Origin: DASZHJ01 sp035604335 | GTDB taxonomy: Bacteria > Pseudomonadota > Alphaproteobacteria > ATCC43930 > CGMCC-115725 | Direction: 5' to 3' | Assembly: GCA_035604335.1 (NCBI GenBank) | Contig: DATNIT010000253.1 | Coordinates: 1 to 64,000 of the forward strand | DNA length: 64,000 nucleotides | Shown: positions 7,236 through 15,570 of the stretch, piece after piece | How the letters are laid out: the number at the start of each line of letters is the position of its first letter | How positions within the stretch are numbered: the stretch's first letter is position 1 | Translations under genes and position numbers: made by a program | The notes under the pieces: model-generated | The model's input: the letters and a program-made list of their open reading frames with translations, nothing else | What the model was told of the DNA's origin: nothing | Database searches by the model: none

Positions 7236-8105
7236 ATGCGCTCGATCGTCGCCACGGCGGTGCTCTGCGGCATCGCGCTTACCGCACCGCAGCAGGCCCG
7301 CGCGTGGGGCGATGAGGCGCACGAGATCGTCGCCTTGCTCGCCGACCACTACCTCGACCCGGCCGTGCACGACCAGGTCGGGGCGATGCTGGCCGCCGAT
7401 ACCGACAAGCTCACCAAGCACGACATCGCAAGCGAGGCGACCTGGGCCGACCACTATCGGGACAGCGATTTCAAGACCACCAAGAAGCGTTACAACCAGA
7501 CCTACTGGTGGCACCTCGTCTACACCGGCCAGCCTTGCACCGGCCGCTCCGACGCGCCTCACGGCATGAACGCCTCGACCGGACCCGCCAAGGACTGCGT
7601 CGTCACCAAGATCAACCAGTTCGCGGCGGAGCTCGCAGAGCCCAGCACCACGCCCAAGGAGCGGCTCCTCGCGCTCAAGTTCCTCCTGAACCTGGTGGCC
7701 GACGTCAACGACCCCCTGAGCGATTCCGACAACCAGGGCGCCGCCACAATGAAAGTGACCGCGGACGGATTCAAACCCGCCACGCTCATGCACTTCTGGG
7801 AGGTCGATCTGGTCGCGCGCATCGGCACCGACGCGCAGGCCGTAGCGGACCAGTGGATCCCCGCGATCACCGACGCGGACGCCCGCGCCTGGCAGGCGGG
7901 CACGCCGGAGAACTGGACGCAGCAGGGCTACGAGCTCGCCCGCGAACACGCCTACGGCAAGCTGCCGCCGCCCGACGCCAAGGGCGTCTATCACCTCGAT
8001 GCCGCCTATGTCGACGACGCCGGCGGCGTGGTGGCGCTCCAGCTCCACAAGGCCGGATTGCGTCTCGCCAAGATCCTCAACAAGGCGCTGGCGAAGTCTT
8101 CGTGA
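7236..8105 (+). CDS. S1/P1 nuclease-like secreted protein with lost zinc ligands
   Basis: 289 aa. The signal peptide ends at ARA/W24, so the mature protein begins with Trp as in P1 nuclease. Mapping P1 ligands by motif: W1=W24, H6=H29 (WGDEAHEI), D45=D72 (WADHYRDS), H60=H93 (WWHLVY) and D120=D156 are kept. H116 is N152, H126 is S162 (the usual LHFVGDVHQPLH-type motif reads LNLVADVNDPLS), H149 is M185 and D153 is E189. All Zn2-only ligands and one Zn1 ligand are therefore replaced, while the fold is conserved over its length. It looks like an intact but non-nuclease member, perhaps binding a single metal or ligand in the periplasm. No strong ribosome site was seen. Confidence 0.8.
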   Translation: MRSIVATAVLCGIALTAPQQARAWGDEAHEIVALLADHYLDPAVHDQVGAMLAADTDKLTKHDIASEATWADHYRDSDFKTTKKRYNQTYWWHLVYTGQPCTGRSDAPHGMNASTGPAKDCVVTKINQFAAELAEPSTTPKERLLALKFLLNLVADVNDPLSDSDNQGAATMKVTADGFKPATLMHFWEVDLVARIGTDAQAVADQWIPAITDADARAWQAGTPENWTQQGYELAREHAYGKLPPPDAKGVYHLDAAYVDDAGGVVALQLHKAGLRLAKILNKALAKSS

Positions 8106-8137
8106 GGCGCTGAAGCGCAGACGCCGCGACGACCCTC

Positions 8138-8168
8138 CTTGACATGCGGTTTTTGCGGGACCTAGCCT
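8138..8168 (+). promoter_or_regulatory. Candidate promoter of the carbohydrate-importer operon
   Basis: CTTGACA (8138-8144) and TAGCCT (8163-8168) lie 18 bases apart in the 142-base gap before the binding-protein gene. CTTGAC is a frequent alphaproteobacterial -35. The downstream gene has AAGGAGG a few bases before its ATG at 8248. No clear operator palindrome was found. Confidence 0.45.
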
Positions 8169-8247
8169 GTCGCGATCCCGTCACGAGAAAGCCGCAACAA
8201 ATAATCTCCGCAGTTCCCACGGGAAACAGCGGGTCAAGGAGGACGCC

Positions 8248-9543
8248 ATGGTGGACACAAGGATATCGCGCCGCGCGCTGATGACATCGGCCGCCGCGGC
8301 GGCGGGGCTCTCGGCCTTCGGCCGGGCGCCCGCTTTCGCTCAGGCTGATGTCCGCCTGCGCATGTTCTGGTGGGGCGCCAAGGATCGCGCCGAGCGGACC
8401 GAGAAGGCAAACCGGCTCTTCGAGCAGAAGCATCCGGGGACCACGATCGCCGGCGAGACCCTGGGCTGGAGCGACTACTGGCCGCGGGTCGCGACCCAGG
8501 TGGCCGGACGCAACGCCGCGGACGTCCTGCAGATGGACTACCGCTACATCTTCGAGTATGCGCGACGCGGCGCGCTGTTGCCGCTCGACGAGTTCGTGGC
8601 GAAGGAACTCAACCTCGGTGACTTCAGCGCCGCCGCCGTCGACAGCGGCAAGGTCGACGGCAAGATCTACGGCGTGAGCCTCGGCCTCAACTCGGTCGCC
8701 TTCATCTACGACCGCCAGCTCATCCAGTCGCTTGGCTTGAAGGAGCCCGCCTGGAGCATGACCTGGGCGGAGTTTGGCGATCTCGCCGTCGAGATCACCA
8801 AGGCGGCGAAGCGCGACGGCTTTTTCGGTATGCAGGACGGCGCGCGCTACGAGCCGGCGCTCGAGATCTGGCTGCGCCAGCGCGGCAAGCCGCTCTATAC
8901 GCCCGACGGCAAAGTCGGCTTCGACGAGGCGGACATCGCGGACTGGTTCGGCTTCTGGGACGGTCTGCGCAAGCGCGGCGGCGCCGCGGCACCCGACGTG
9001 CAGGCGCTCGACATGGGCGAGATCGATACCAGCCTCTTGACCCAAGGCCGCGCCGCGATGGTGTTCGCCAACTCGAACCAGCTCGTGGGCTTCCAGGCGG
9101 CCGTCAAGAGCAAGCTCGGCATGACCATGTATCCGAGCGGCGGCGCGGGAGCAAAGCCCGGCCAGTACCTCAAGCCCGCCATGCTCTGGAGCGTGCCGGC
9201 GAGCACCAAACAGCCGAAGGCCGCCATCGAGGTCGTCAACTTCTACATGAACGACAAGGACGCCGACCTCGTGCTGGGCGTCGAGCGCGGCGTGCCGGCT
9301 TCCGCCGCGATGCGGCAGGCGGTCGAGCCGACGCTCGACGAGCTCGGCAAGGCGCAAACGCAATACGTGTCCTTCATCGGCGACAAAGTGGGCGCACTCC
9401 CCGCGCCTCCGCCGGCGGGCGCGGGCGAGGTGCAATCCCTGCTGCGCCGGGTCAACGAGCAGGTGGGCTTCGGCAAGCTCTCGGTCGCGGACGGCGCCAA
9501 GCAGTTCGTCACGGAGGCGAAGGCCATCCTGGCACGCGGGTAG
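8248..9543 (+). CDS. ABC transporter substrate-binding protein, carbohydrate type
   Basis: 431 aa. N-terminus SRRALMTSAAAAAGLSAFGR is Tat-like (twin Arg, then a hydrophobic stretch ending AFA/Q). The mature part has the SBP_bac_1 fold signals (LFEQKHPGTTIAGETLGWSD, ADVLQMDYRYIFEYARRGAL, LPLDEF, YGVSLGLNSVAFIYD), as in UgpB/MalE-like proteins. AAGGAGG precedes the ATG. It heads an operon with two permeases and two Gfo/Idh/MocA dehydrogenases, so the ligand is likely a sugar, polyol or aminosugar-like compound. The importer's ATPase is not in this operon and may be a shared MsmK-like protein encoded elsewhere. Confidence 0.9.
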   Translation: MVDTRISRRALMTSAAAAAGLSAFGRAPAFAQADVRLRMFWWGAKDRAERTEKANRLFEQKHPGTTIAGETLGWSDYWPRVATQVAGRNAADVLQMDYRYIFEYARRGALLPLDEFVAKELNLGDFSAAAVDSGKVDGKIYGVSLGLNSVAFIYDRQLIQSLGLKEPAWSMTWAEFGDLAVEITKAAKRDGFFGMQDGARYEPALEIWLRQRGKPLYTPDGKVGFDEADIADWFGFWDGLRKRGGAAAPDVQALDMGEIDTSLLTQGRAAMVFANSNQLVGFQAAVKSKLGMTMYPSGGAGAKPGQYLKPAMLWSVPASTKQPKAAIEVVNFYMNDKDADLVLGVERGVPASAAMRQAVEPTLDELGKAQTQYVSFIGDKVGALPAPPPAGAGEVQSLLRRVNEQVGFGKLSVADGAKQFVTEAKAILARG

Positions 9544-9548
9544 GCTCG

Positions 9549-10487
9549 ATGGCGGTCGCGCTCACCGGCCGTGAGCCGCGCGCGGCCGCGCTCACCGGGC
9601 GCAGGCGCTCGCGCTTCAAGGCCGAGCTCGCTGGCTATGCCTTCCTGCTGCCCTGGCTCGTTGGGTTTCTCGGCCTGACGCTGGGCCCCGCCCTCGCCTC
9701 GCTCTATCTCTCCTTCACCGATTTCGACCTGGTGCGGAATCCCCGCTGGATCGGCGCCGCCAACTACGTGCGGATCGCCACCGACGACCCGAAGTTCGTG
9801 GCCTCGATGCACGTGACCTTCTTTTACGTGGCGGTGGCGGTGCCGCTGAAGCTCGCCTTCGCGCTGGGGATCGCGCTGATCCTCAACAAGGGGATCCGCG
9901 GCCTGCCGATTTATCGCGCGCTCTTCTATCTGCCCTCGCTGCTCGGCGCGAGCGTCGCCATCGCCGTGCTCTGGCGCCAGCTCTTCGCGGGCAACGGGCT
10001 CGTCAACCAGATGCTGGCACCGCTCGGCATTCAGGGACCGAGCTGGATCTCGAACCCCGACTACTCGCTCTACACGCTCGTTATCCTCAGCGTCTGGCAG
10101 TTCGGCTCGCCCATGATCATTTTCCTCGCAGGGCTTCGGCAGATTCCGAAGGACGTCTACGAAGCCGCCGCGATCGACGGCGCGGGATGGGGACGCCGGT
10201 TCTGGAACATCACGCTGCCGCTGCTGACGCCGGTGGTGTTCTTCAACGCGATCGTGCAGACCATCGACGCCTTCAAGGCGTTCACGCCCGCGTTCATCAT
10301 CAGCGCCGGCACCGGCGGCCCGATCGACTCGACGCTGTTCTACACGCTCTATCTCTACCAGGAGGCCTTCTCTTTCTTCCGCATGGGGTATGCGGCGGCG
10401 CTGGCGTGGATCCTGGTGATCATCATCGCGGCGTTCACGGCCTTCTCGTTCCTGACCTCGCGGTATTGGGTGCACTACGGTGATTGA
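9549..10487 (+). CDS. ABC sugar permease, MalF/UgpA type
   Basis: 312 aa with six hydrophobic membrane segments and the EAA loop EAAAIDGAGWGRRFWNITLP near residues 200-220, which docks the ATPase. The ATG at 9549 is 5 bases after the binding-protein stop. The 3' end overlaps the next permease by 8 bases, so the pair is translationally coupled and should form the heterodimeric inner-membrane pore. Confidence 0.92.
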   Translation: MAVALTGREPRAAALTGRRRSRFKAELAGYAFLLPWLVGFLGLTLGPALASLYLSFTDFDLVRNPRWIGAANYVRIATDDPKFVASMHVTFFYVAVAVPLKLAFALGIALILNKGIRGLPIYRALFYLPSLLGASVAIAVLWRQLFAGNGLVNQMLAPLGIQGPSWISNPDYSLYTLVILSVWQFGSPMIIFLAGLRQIPKDVYEAAAIDGAGWGRRFWNITLPLLTPVVFFNAIVQTIDAFKAFTPAFIISAGTGGPIDSTLFYTLYLYQEAFSFFRMGYAAALAWILVIIIAAFTAFSFLTSRYWVHYGD

Positions 10488-11355
10488 CGTCGACTTGCCA
10501 TCGGCGGAGCCCGGCAGCGGCCGGCATGGCACCGGGCGCTCGCTCGGCTATCACGCGCTGCTCTGCCTCGCCTCGCTCGCGATGCTCTATCCCTTGCTCT
10601 GGATGCTCGCGAGCTCGTTCAAGCCCGAGGACGAGATCTTCGGCAACGCCTCGCTCTGGCCCACGAGCTTCAGCCTCGGTTCCTACGGGCGCGGGTGGAG
10701 CGGGTTGCAGGTGAGCTTCGGCCGGTTCTTCCTAAACTCGCTGATCATCTCGGTGCTATCGGTGATCGGCAACGTGCTCTCCTGCTCGCTCGCGGCCTAT
10801 GCGGTGGCGCGGCTCGAGTTCCGCGGGCGCGGGTTCTGGTTCGCGCTCATGCTGGGCACGCTGATGCTGCCCTATCACGTGACGCTGATCCCGCAATACG
10901 TCCTTTTCCTGGGTCTCGGCTGGATCGACACCTTCCTGCCGCTGGTGGTGCCGAAATTCCTGGCGGTGGACGCCTTCTTCATCTTCCTGCTGGTGCAATT
11001 CTTCCGCGCGCTGCCGCGCGAGCTCGACGAGGCCGCCGAGATCGACGGCTGCAGCGCCTTCGGCATCTACTGGCGGATCATCCTGCCGCTGTCGCTGCCG
11101 GCGCTCGCGACCGCCGCCATCTTCACTTTCATCTTCACCTGGGACGACTTCTTCGGTCCCCTGGTCTACCTCAACGATATGAGCTCCTATACCGTGCAGC
11201 TGGGTCTGCGGAGCTTCGTCGACTCCTCGGGTAAATCCGATTGGGGCGCTCTGTTCGCGATGTCGACGGTGACGCTGCTGCCGGTGTTCGCGTTCTTCGT
11301 GTTCTTCCAGAGGCTCTTGATCCAGGGCATCGCAACCACCGGGCTCAAAGGCTGA
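10480..11355 (+). CDS. ABC sugar permease, MalG/UgpE type
   Basis: 291 aa from a GTG at 10480 (MIDVDLPSAEPGSGRH). Six membrane segments; EAA loop EAAEIDGCSAFGIYWRIILP around residues 185-205. It is the second half of the importer pore. The polar N-terminal 20 residues precede the first membrane helix (LLCLASLAMLYPLLWMLASS). The GTG start overlaps the previous coding region by 8 bases. Confidence 0.92.
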   Translation: MIDVDLPSAEPGSGRHGTGRSLGYHALLCLASLAMLYPLLWMLASSFKPEDEIFGNASLWPTSFSLGSYGRGWSGLQVSFGRFFLNSLIISVLSVIGNVLSCSLAAYAVARLEFRGRGFWFALMLGTLMLPYHVTLIPQYVLFLGLGWIDTFLPLVVPKFLAVDAFFIFLLVQFFRALPRELDEAAEIDGCSAFGIYWRIILPLSLPALATAAIFTFIFTWDDFFGPLVYLNDMSSYTVQLGLRSFVDSSGKSDWGALFAMSTVTLLPVFAFFVFFQRLLIQGIATTGLKG

Positions 11356-11395
11356 GCGCGAGCCCCATCCTCCACCCCTTCAGTTGGACGACATC

Positions 11396-12403
11396 ATGAG
11401 CAAGGTCCGCTTCGCCGCCATCGGCCTCAATCATTTCCACATCTACGGCCAGATCGACCTGATGCTCCGCGCGGGCGCTGAGTTCGTGGCCTACCACGGC
11501 GAGGAAGAGAAATTCTTCGACCGGCCTTTTGCCAAGCACTATCCGCAGGCAAGAAGGGTCGACGATATCAGCCGCATTCTCGAGGACGAGAGCATCTCCC
11601 TGGTGCTGAGCGCCGCCGTCAACAGCGAGCGCGCGCCGCTCGGCATCTCCGTCATGCGACACGGCAAGGATTTCATGGTCGACAAGCCCGGCATCACCTC
11701 GCTGGAGCAGCTCGCCGACGTGCGCAAGGCGCAGGCCGAGACCAAGCGCATCTACTCGATTTGCTATTCCGAGCATTTCGAGACCCGATCCTCCGTCAAA
11801 GCGGGCGAGCTCCTGCGGGCGGGCGCGATCGGCAAGCTCGTCAACACGGTCGGGCTTGGCCCGCACCGTCTCAACAAGCCGCGGCGCGCCGAGTGGTTCT
11901 TCAAGCGGGAGAAATTCGGCGGCATCCTCGCCGACATCGCCTCGCATCAGTGCGAGCAGTTCCTGTTCTTCACGGACCGACTGAGCGCGGAGGTCGTCAC
12001 CGCCACGGCCGCCAATCGTGCCAATCCCGAGACGCCGGAGTTCCAGGACTTCGGAGAGATGCTGCTGCGCGCGCCCGGCGTCACCGGCTATATCCGCGTG
12101 GATTGGTTCACGCCCGACGGCCTGCCCACCTGGGGCGACGGACGGCTCACGCTGATCGGCACCGAGGGCTATATGGAGCTCCGCAAATACGTCGATATCG
12201 GCGGCATGCCCGGTACCGATCACCTCTTTCTCGTCGACAAGACGGGCGTGCATCGCATCGATTGCTCGGGCGTCGACCTGCCCTACGGGCGCCAGCTCGT
12301 GCACGACATCCTCAATCGCACCGAGACAGCCATGCCGCAGGCGCGCTGCTTCGGCGCGACCGAGCTCGCGCTCACGGCGCAAGCGATGGCCGAGCGCGCA
12401 TGA
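11396..12403 (+). CDS. Gfo/Idh/MocA-family oxidoreductase
   Basis: 335 aa from the ATG at 11396 (MSKVRFAAIGLNHFHIYGQ); an in-frame TTG 12 bases earlier is less likely. The N-terminal Rossmann domain is unusual: where GxGxxG is expected it reads GLNHFHIYG, with an H-x-H. The family strand VDKPG appears (FMVDKPGITSLEQLADVRKA; normally EKP). The C-terminal alpha/beta domain contains GGILADIASHQCEQFLFF, the usual G-G-x-x-x-D-x-x-x-H region. Probably an NAD(P)-dependent sugar or inositol dehydrogenase, or a relative acting as lyase or epimerase, on the imported compound. It overlaps the next gene by ATGA. Confidence 0.85.
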   Translation: MSKVRFAAIGLNHFHIYGQIDLMLRAGAEFVAYHGEEEKFFDRPFAKHYPQARRVDDISRILEDESISLVLSAAVNSERAPLGISVMRHGKDFMVDKPGITSLEQLADVRKAQAETKRIYSICYSEHFETRSSVKAGELLRAGAIGKLVNTVGLGPHRLNKPRRAEWFFKREKFGGILADIASHQCEQFLFFTDRLSAEVVTATAANRANPETPEFQDFGEMLLRAPGVTGYIRVDWFTPDGLPTWGDGRLTLIGTEGYMELRKYVDIGGMPGTDHLFLVDKTGVHRIDCSGVDLPYGRQLVHDILNRTETAMPQARCFGATELALTAQAMAERA

Positions 12404-13521
12404 GCCGCGTGCTCAACGTCGCCGTCATCGGGCTCGGAATCGGCAAGGCGCACATCGCCGAGGGGTATGCCAAGCACCCGGACAAGTTCCGGGTGCTAAC
12501 CCTCTGCGATCTCGACACCAAGCGGCTCGCGGCCGTCGGCGATGAGTTCGGCGTTCCCCGCCGAACCGCGTCCTTCGACGCGGTGCTGGGCATGGCAGAT
12601 ATCGACGTGGTCGATGTCTGCACGCCGCCCGCGCTCCACGTGCCGCAGACCCTGGCGGCGCTCGCGGCCGGCAAGCACGCGATCTGCGAGAAGCCGCTCG
12701 CGGGCTCGCTTGCCGAGGTGGACAAGCTGATCGCCGCCCAGCGCAAGGCCAAGTGCCGCATCATGCCGGTGTTCCAGTACCGCTTCGGCAACGGGCTGCA
12801 GAGGGCGAAGCGGATCATCGAGCTGGGTCTCGCCGGCAAGCCCTACCTCGCGACCGTCGAGACCGCCTGGAAACGCACCGCCGCCTATTACGCGGTGCCC
12901 TGGCGCGGAAAGTGGCAGACCGAGCTCGGCGGCGTGCTGGTGACCCACGCCATCCACTCCCACGATATTCTTACCTACCTCATGGGGCCGATCGCGTCGG
13001 TCTTCGCGCGCACGGCAACGCGGGTCAATGCGATCGAGGTCGAGGATTGCGCCGTGGCGAGCCTCGAGATGAAGAGCGGCGCGCTGGTCTCGCTGGCGGC
13101 GACGCTAGGCTCGCAGAGGGAGATCAGCCGGTTGCGCCTCTGCTTCGAGCACGTGACGTTCGAAAGCTCGCTGGAACCATACCGGCCGGGCGACGATCCC
13201 TGGGCGATCACTCCCGCCTCGCCCGAGGCCGAGGCGCGCATCGCGAAGGCGCTCGAGGACTGGCGCTTCGTGCCGTCGCGCTACGAGGGGCTACTGGCGA
13301 GCTATCACGCCGCGATCGTCGTCGACGGTCCCCTACCGGTCACGCTCGGCGACGCGCGGCAATCCCTCGAGCTCGTGACGGCACTGATGCACTCCGCCGA
13401 GACCGGGCTCGCCGTCGCACTCCCCATCGGCAAGCATCATGCGAAATATCGGAACTGGCGTCCCCGTGCGCGCACTGCGCGCCCACGCCGCCCTGGTCAG
13501 AGGGCCGCCGGCCGGCGATAA
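12400..13521 (+). CDS. Gfo/Idh/MocA-family oxidoreductase
   Basis: 373 aa. Canonical Rossmann motif VAVIGLGIGKAHIAEGY, EKP motif ICEKPLAGSLAEVDKLIAA, and C-terminal domain with GGVLVTHAIHSHDILTYLMG. The ATG at 12400 overlaps the preceding TGA, so the two dehydrogenases are co-translated. The last 20 residues are Arg/Pro-rich and low-complexity; they overlap the 3' end of the convergent btaB by 25 bases and may be an extension after loss of an earlier stop. Expected to act with its neighbour on the substrate of the upstream importer. Confidence 0.9.
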   Translation: MSRVLNVAVIGLGIGKAHIAEGYAKHPDKFRVLTLCDLDTKRLAAVGDEFGVPRRTASFDAVLGMADIDVVDVCTPPALHVPQTLAALAAGKHAICEKPLAGSLAEVDKLIAAQRKAKCRIMPVFQYRFGNGLQRAKRIIELGLAGKPYLATVETAWKRTAAYYAVPWRGKWQTELGGVLVTHAIHSHDILTYLMGPIASVFARTATRVNAIEVEDCAVASLEMKSGALVSLAATLGSQREISRLRLCFEHVTFESSLEPYRPGDDPWAITPASPEAEARIAKALEDWRFVPSRYEGLLASYHAAIVVDGPLPVTLGDARQSLELVTALMHSAETGLAVALPIGKHHAKYRNWRPRARTARPRRPGQRAAGRR

Positions 13522-14156
13522 CGCATCAAGCAGGCGTAGTCGCGATAGAGCGGCTCGACCGTGAGGCCGCCGCGCTCGCGCTCGGCGAGGGCTTGCAGGT
13601 AAGCGGGCAACGCGGCGCGAGGCGTCACCTCGAAAAGTGTGAGCCAGCGCCGCAGCAGGTTGCGGAACCACTCCGGCAGCCCGCGCTGCTCGGAGAAATC
13701 CACCACCGCCAGCAGGCCCGCGGGCTTCAGGGCGGAGACCGCGCGATCGACGGCGCCGCCCCAGTCCGGGATCATCGAGAGCGTGTAGGAAAACGCGATC
13801 GCATCAAAAGACTCTGAAAGTCCGAACGTGGCGCGGGGATCGAGCTCATCGGCGAGGCAGCGCTCGATCCGGATACGCCCGGCGAGACCGGCGCGCGCGA
13901 TCGTCGCATTCGCCGTCTTCAGCATCTCGTTGGAGGCGTCGATGCCGAAGATCTCCGCGTCGGGATAGCGCCGGGCGAGCGCCACCAGGTTCCGCCCGGT
14001 GCCGCAGCCGATCTCGCAGATGCGCGCTCCCGGCCCGGGCTGGAGCCCCCGCACCAAGCGATCGCGGCCGAGCAGATAGAATTTCCGGCTGAGGTCGTAG
14101 ATGTGCCGCTGGTACCGGTACATCCGGTCCATGCGGAGCGTCGCCTCGGCGGTCAT
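13497..14156 (-). CDS. btaB: S-adenosylmethionine-dependent N-methyltransferase BtaB
   Basis: 219 aa. Class I methyltransferase: motif I ARICEIGCGTGRNLVALA (residues 44-61), motif II EIFGIDAS, and post-motif FDAIAFSYTLSMIPDWGGAV. The N-terminal MYRYQRHIYDLSRKFYLLGRD is typical of BtaB, which transfers three methyl groups to diacylglyceryl-homoserine to make the betaine lipid DGTS. It starts 21 bases after the btaA stop in the same direction, the known two-gene operon. Its 3' end overlaps the convergent dehydrogenase gene. Confidence 0.92.
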   Translation of the reverse strand: MTAEATLRMDRMYRYQRHIYDLSRKFYLLGRDRLVRGLQPGPGARICEIGCGTGRNLVALARRYPDAEIFGIDASNEMLKTANATIARAGLAGRIRIERCLADELDPRATFGLSESFDAIAFSYTLSMIPDWGGAVDRAVSALKPAGLLAVVDFSEQRGLPEWFRNLLRRWLTLFEVTPRAALPAYLQALAERERGGLTVEPLYRDYACLMRYRRPAAL

Positions 14157-14177
14157 GGGCGCGGCCGCGCCTCCGCG

Positions 14178-15392
14178 TCAGGCGCGGCTATAGACGTGGA
14201 AGCCGCCGTAGATCGCCGAGCGGTCGCGGCGGAAGAGCGCCGCGGCGAGCTCCGTCTCCGCGCGCCAGGGATCGAGCAGCGCCGGCGGGAGCGCGGCCTC
14301 GAGCGGCGAGACCCGCCCCGCGGTTCGGAAGATCACCCGGGCGCCCGGGCGCGCCGTGCGGCCGATCTCCTGCCAGAGGCCGGCGAGCTGCGCCGGTCCC
14401 ATCCAATCCTGTGCGTCCAGCAGGACGTAGCGATCCATGCTCTCCGCGGGCTCCCGCGCCAGGAAATCCGTCACCGAGGCGAGCTGCGTGTGCACGCGCG
14501 GCGCACGCGCGGCAAGCGTGTGGAAAGCCTCGGGCCGCAGATAGTCCGGCACCGGCCCCTCGGCCTCGATGCCGTAGCGGCGGCCGAAGGCTTGCCAGGC
14601 GAAATAATTCTCCTCGATCGGGAACTCGCAGGCGAGGCGGCGAAGGCGCTCGAGATAAAGGTTGGCGAGATCGCCGCCGGCGTCGTCGCGGAGCGCGTCG
14701 AACTGCGCGGGTGGGATGCCGAGGCTGTAGAGCACCGCGGGCATGCGGCAGAGCATCCGCACCGGTTTGGCGTTGAAGGCCGGCGCGATCCACTCCTCGA
14801 AGAGACGCGCTTGCTCCTCGAGATTGCTGGCGCTCAGCATGCGCGAGGGGTCGTGCCCGGTGAGCCGGGCCACGAAGTGCAGGAAGCCGATGAAGCGGCC
14901 CAGCAACCCTCGGCGATAGAGACCGCTGTTGGCGAACAGGCTGAGCCGCCGCTTGCCGAGCGGCGAGCGGCCTTCCCAGAAGGCGCGCGCCTCGTCGTCG
15001 AGATGCGGCTGTAAATAATCGCGATAGGTATCCCACGCGCTCGGATCGATGCCGCGGCCGAACAGCCGATAGAAGGCGCCGTGGTCCGGCAGATGCTGCG
15101 CCGCCGTCAGCTTGAGCCGCGTCAGCGCAAGGTGCGCGGGATTGAGGTCGACCGCGACGATCTCGGCGGGATCGGCGAGCAGATAGTTGAGCACATTGCA
15201 GCCGCCCGAGGCGATCGTGAGCACCCGGCTCGAGGGCTCGAGCCGCAGGGCCTCGAGATCGACCCGCGGGTCCTCCCAGATCTGGTTGTAGACCAGGCGA
15301 TGGAACCAGACCGCGAACAGCCGCTCCGAGAGCCCCCGCTTGCTCGCCACGCCATTCTGGTAGATCGCCGTCTTCAGGAGCAGCGTCGTCAT
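14178..15392 (-). CDS. btaA: S-adenosylmethionine:diacylglycerol 3-amino-3-carboxypropyltransferase BtaA
   Basis: 404 aa from the ATG at 15392, which has GAGG upstream; the open frame extends to 15653 but that part is not family-like. DUF3419/BtaA signals: VYNQIWEDPRVDLEALRL, the SAM-binding stretch VLTIASGGCNVLNYLL and IVAVDLNPAHLALTRLKL, then RTAGRVSPLEAALPPALL near the end. The enzyme moves the aminocarboxypropyl group of SAM onto diacylglycerol, the first step of DGTS synthesis at the inner membrane. A Pho box lies upstream (15534-15551), consistent with induction when phosphate is scarce. Confidence 0.93.
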   Translation of the reverse strand: MTTLLLKTAIYQNGVASKRGLSERLFAVWFHRLVYNQIWEDPRVDLEALRLEPSSRVLTIASGGCNVLNYLLADPAEIVAVDLNPAHLALTRLKLTAAQHLPDHGAFYRLFGRGIDPSAWDTYRDYLQPHLDDEARAFWEGRSPLGKRRLSLFANSGLYRRGLLGRFIGFLHFVARLTGHDPSRMLSASNLEEQARLFEEWIAPAFNAKPVRMLCRMPAVLYSLGIPPAQFDALRDDAGGDLANLYLERLRRLACEFPIEENYFAWQAFGRRYGIEAEGPVPDYLRPEAFHTLAARAPRVHTQLASVTDFLAREPAESMDRYVLLDAQDWMGPAQLAGLWQEIGRTARPGARVIFRTAGRVSPLEAALPPALLDPWRAETELAAALFRRDRSAIYGGFHVYSRA

Positions 15393-15515
15393 CGCCCTCA
15401 CCATCCTCTTGCCGTGGTGGCGAGGGGCGCGCGGCACCGACAGCCGGTGCAGCCTGGACTCGCGGTGTGTGGTCGCTCCAACCCGATCCGCCCCTAGCCC
15501 TTGGGTCAATCGGGT

Positions 15516-15551
15516 ATAGATACCCGCTATATCGTGACGGAATGATGACTG
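15516..15551 (-). promoter_or_regulatory. Pho box and -10 of btaAB
   Basis: On the minus strand CAGTCAT (15551-15545), 4 bases, CCGTCAC (15540-15534): 11 of 14 matches to the rhizobial PhoB box CTGTCAT-N4-CTGTCAT. Eleven bases further downstream is TATCTAT (15522-15516), at the distance expected when a Pho box replaces the -35. A perfect CGGGTAT-AG-ATACCCG palindrome (15511-15526) covers that -10. PhoB control of btaA is known in Sinorhizobium; here it is inferred from sequence. Confidence 0.65.
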
Positions 15552-15570
15552 GCGCGGGCGGACGGGTCGG

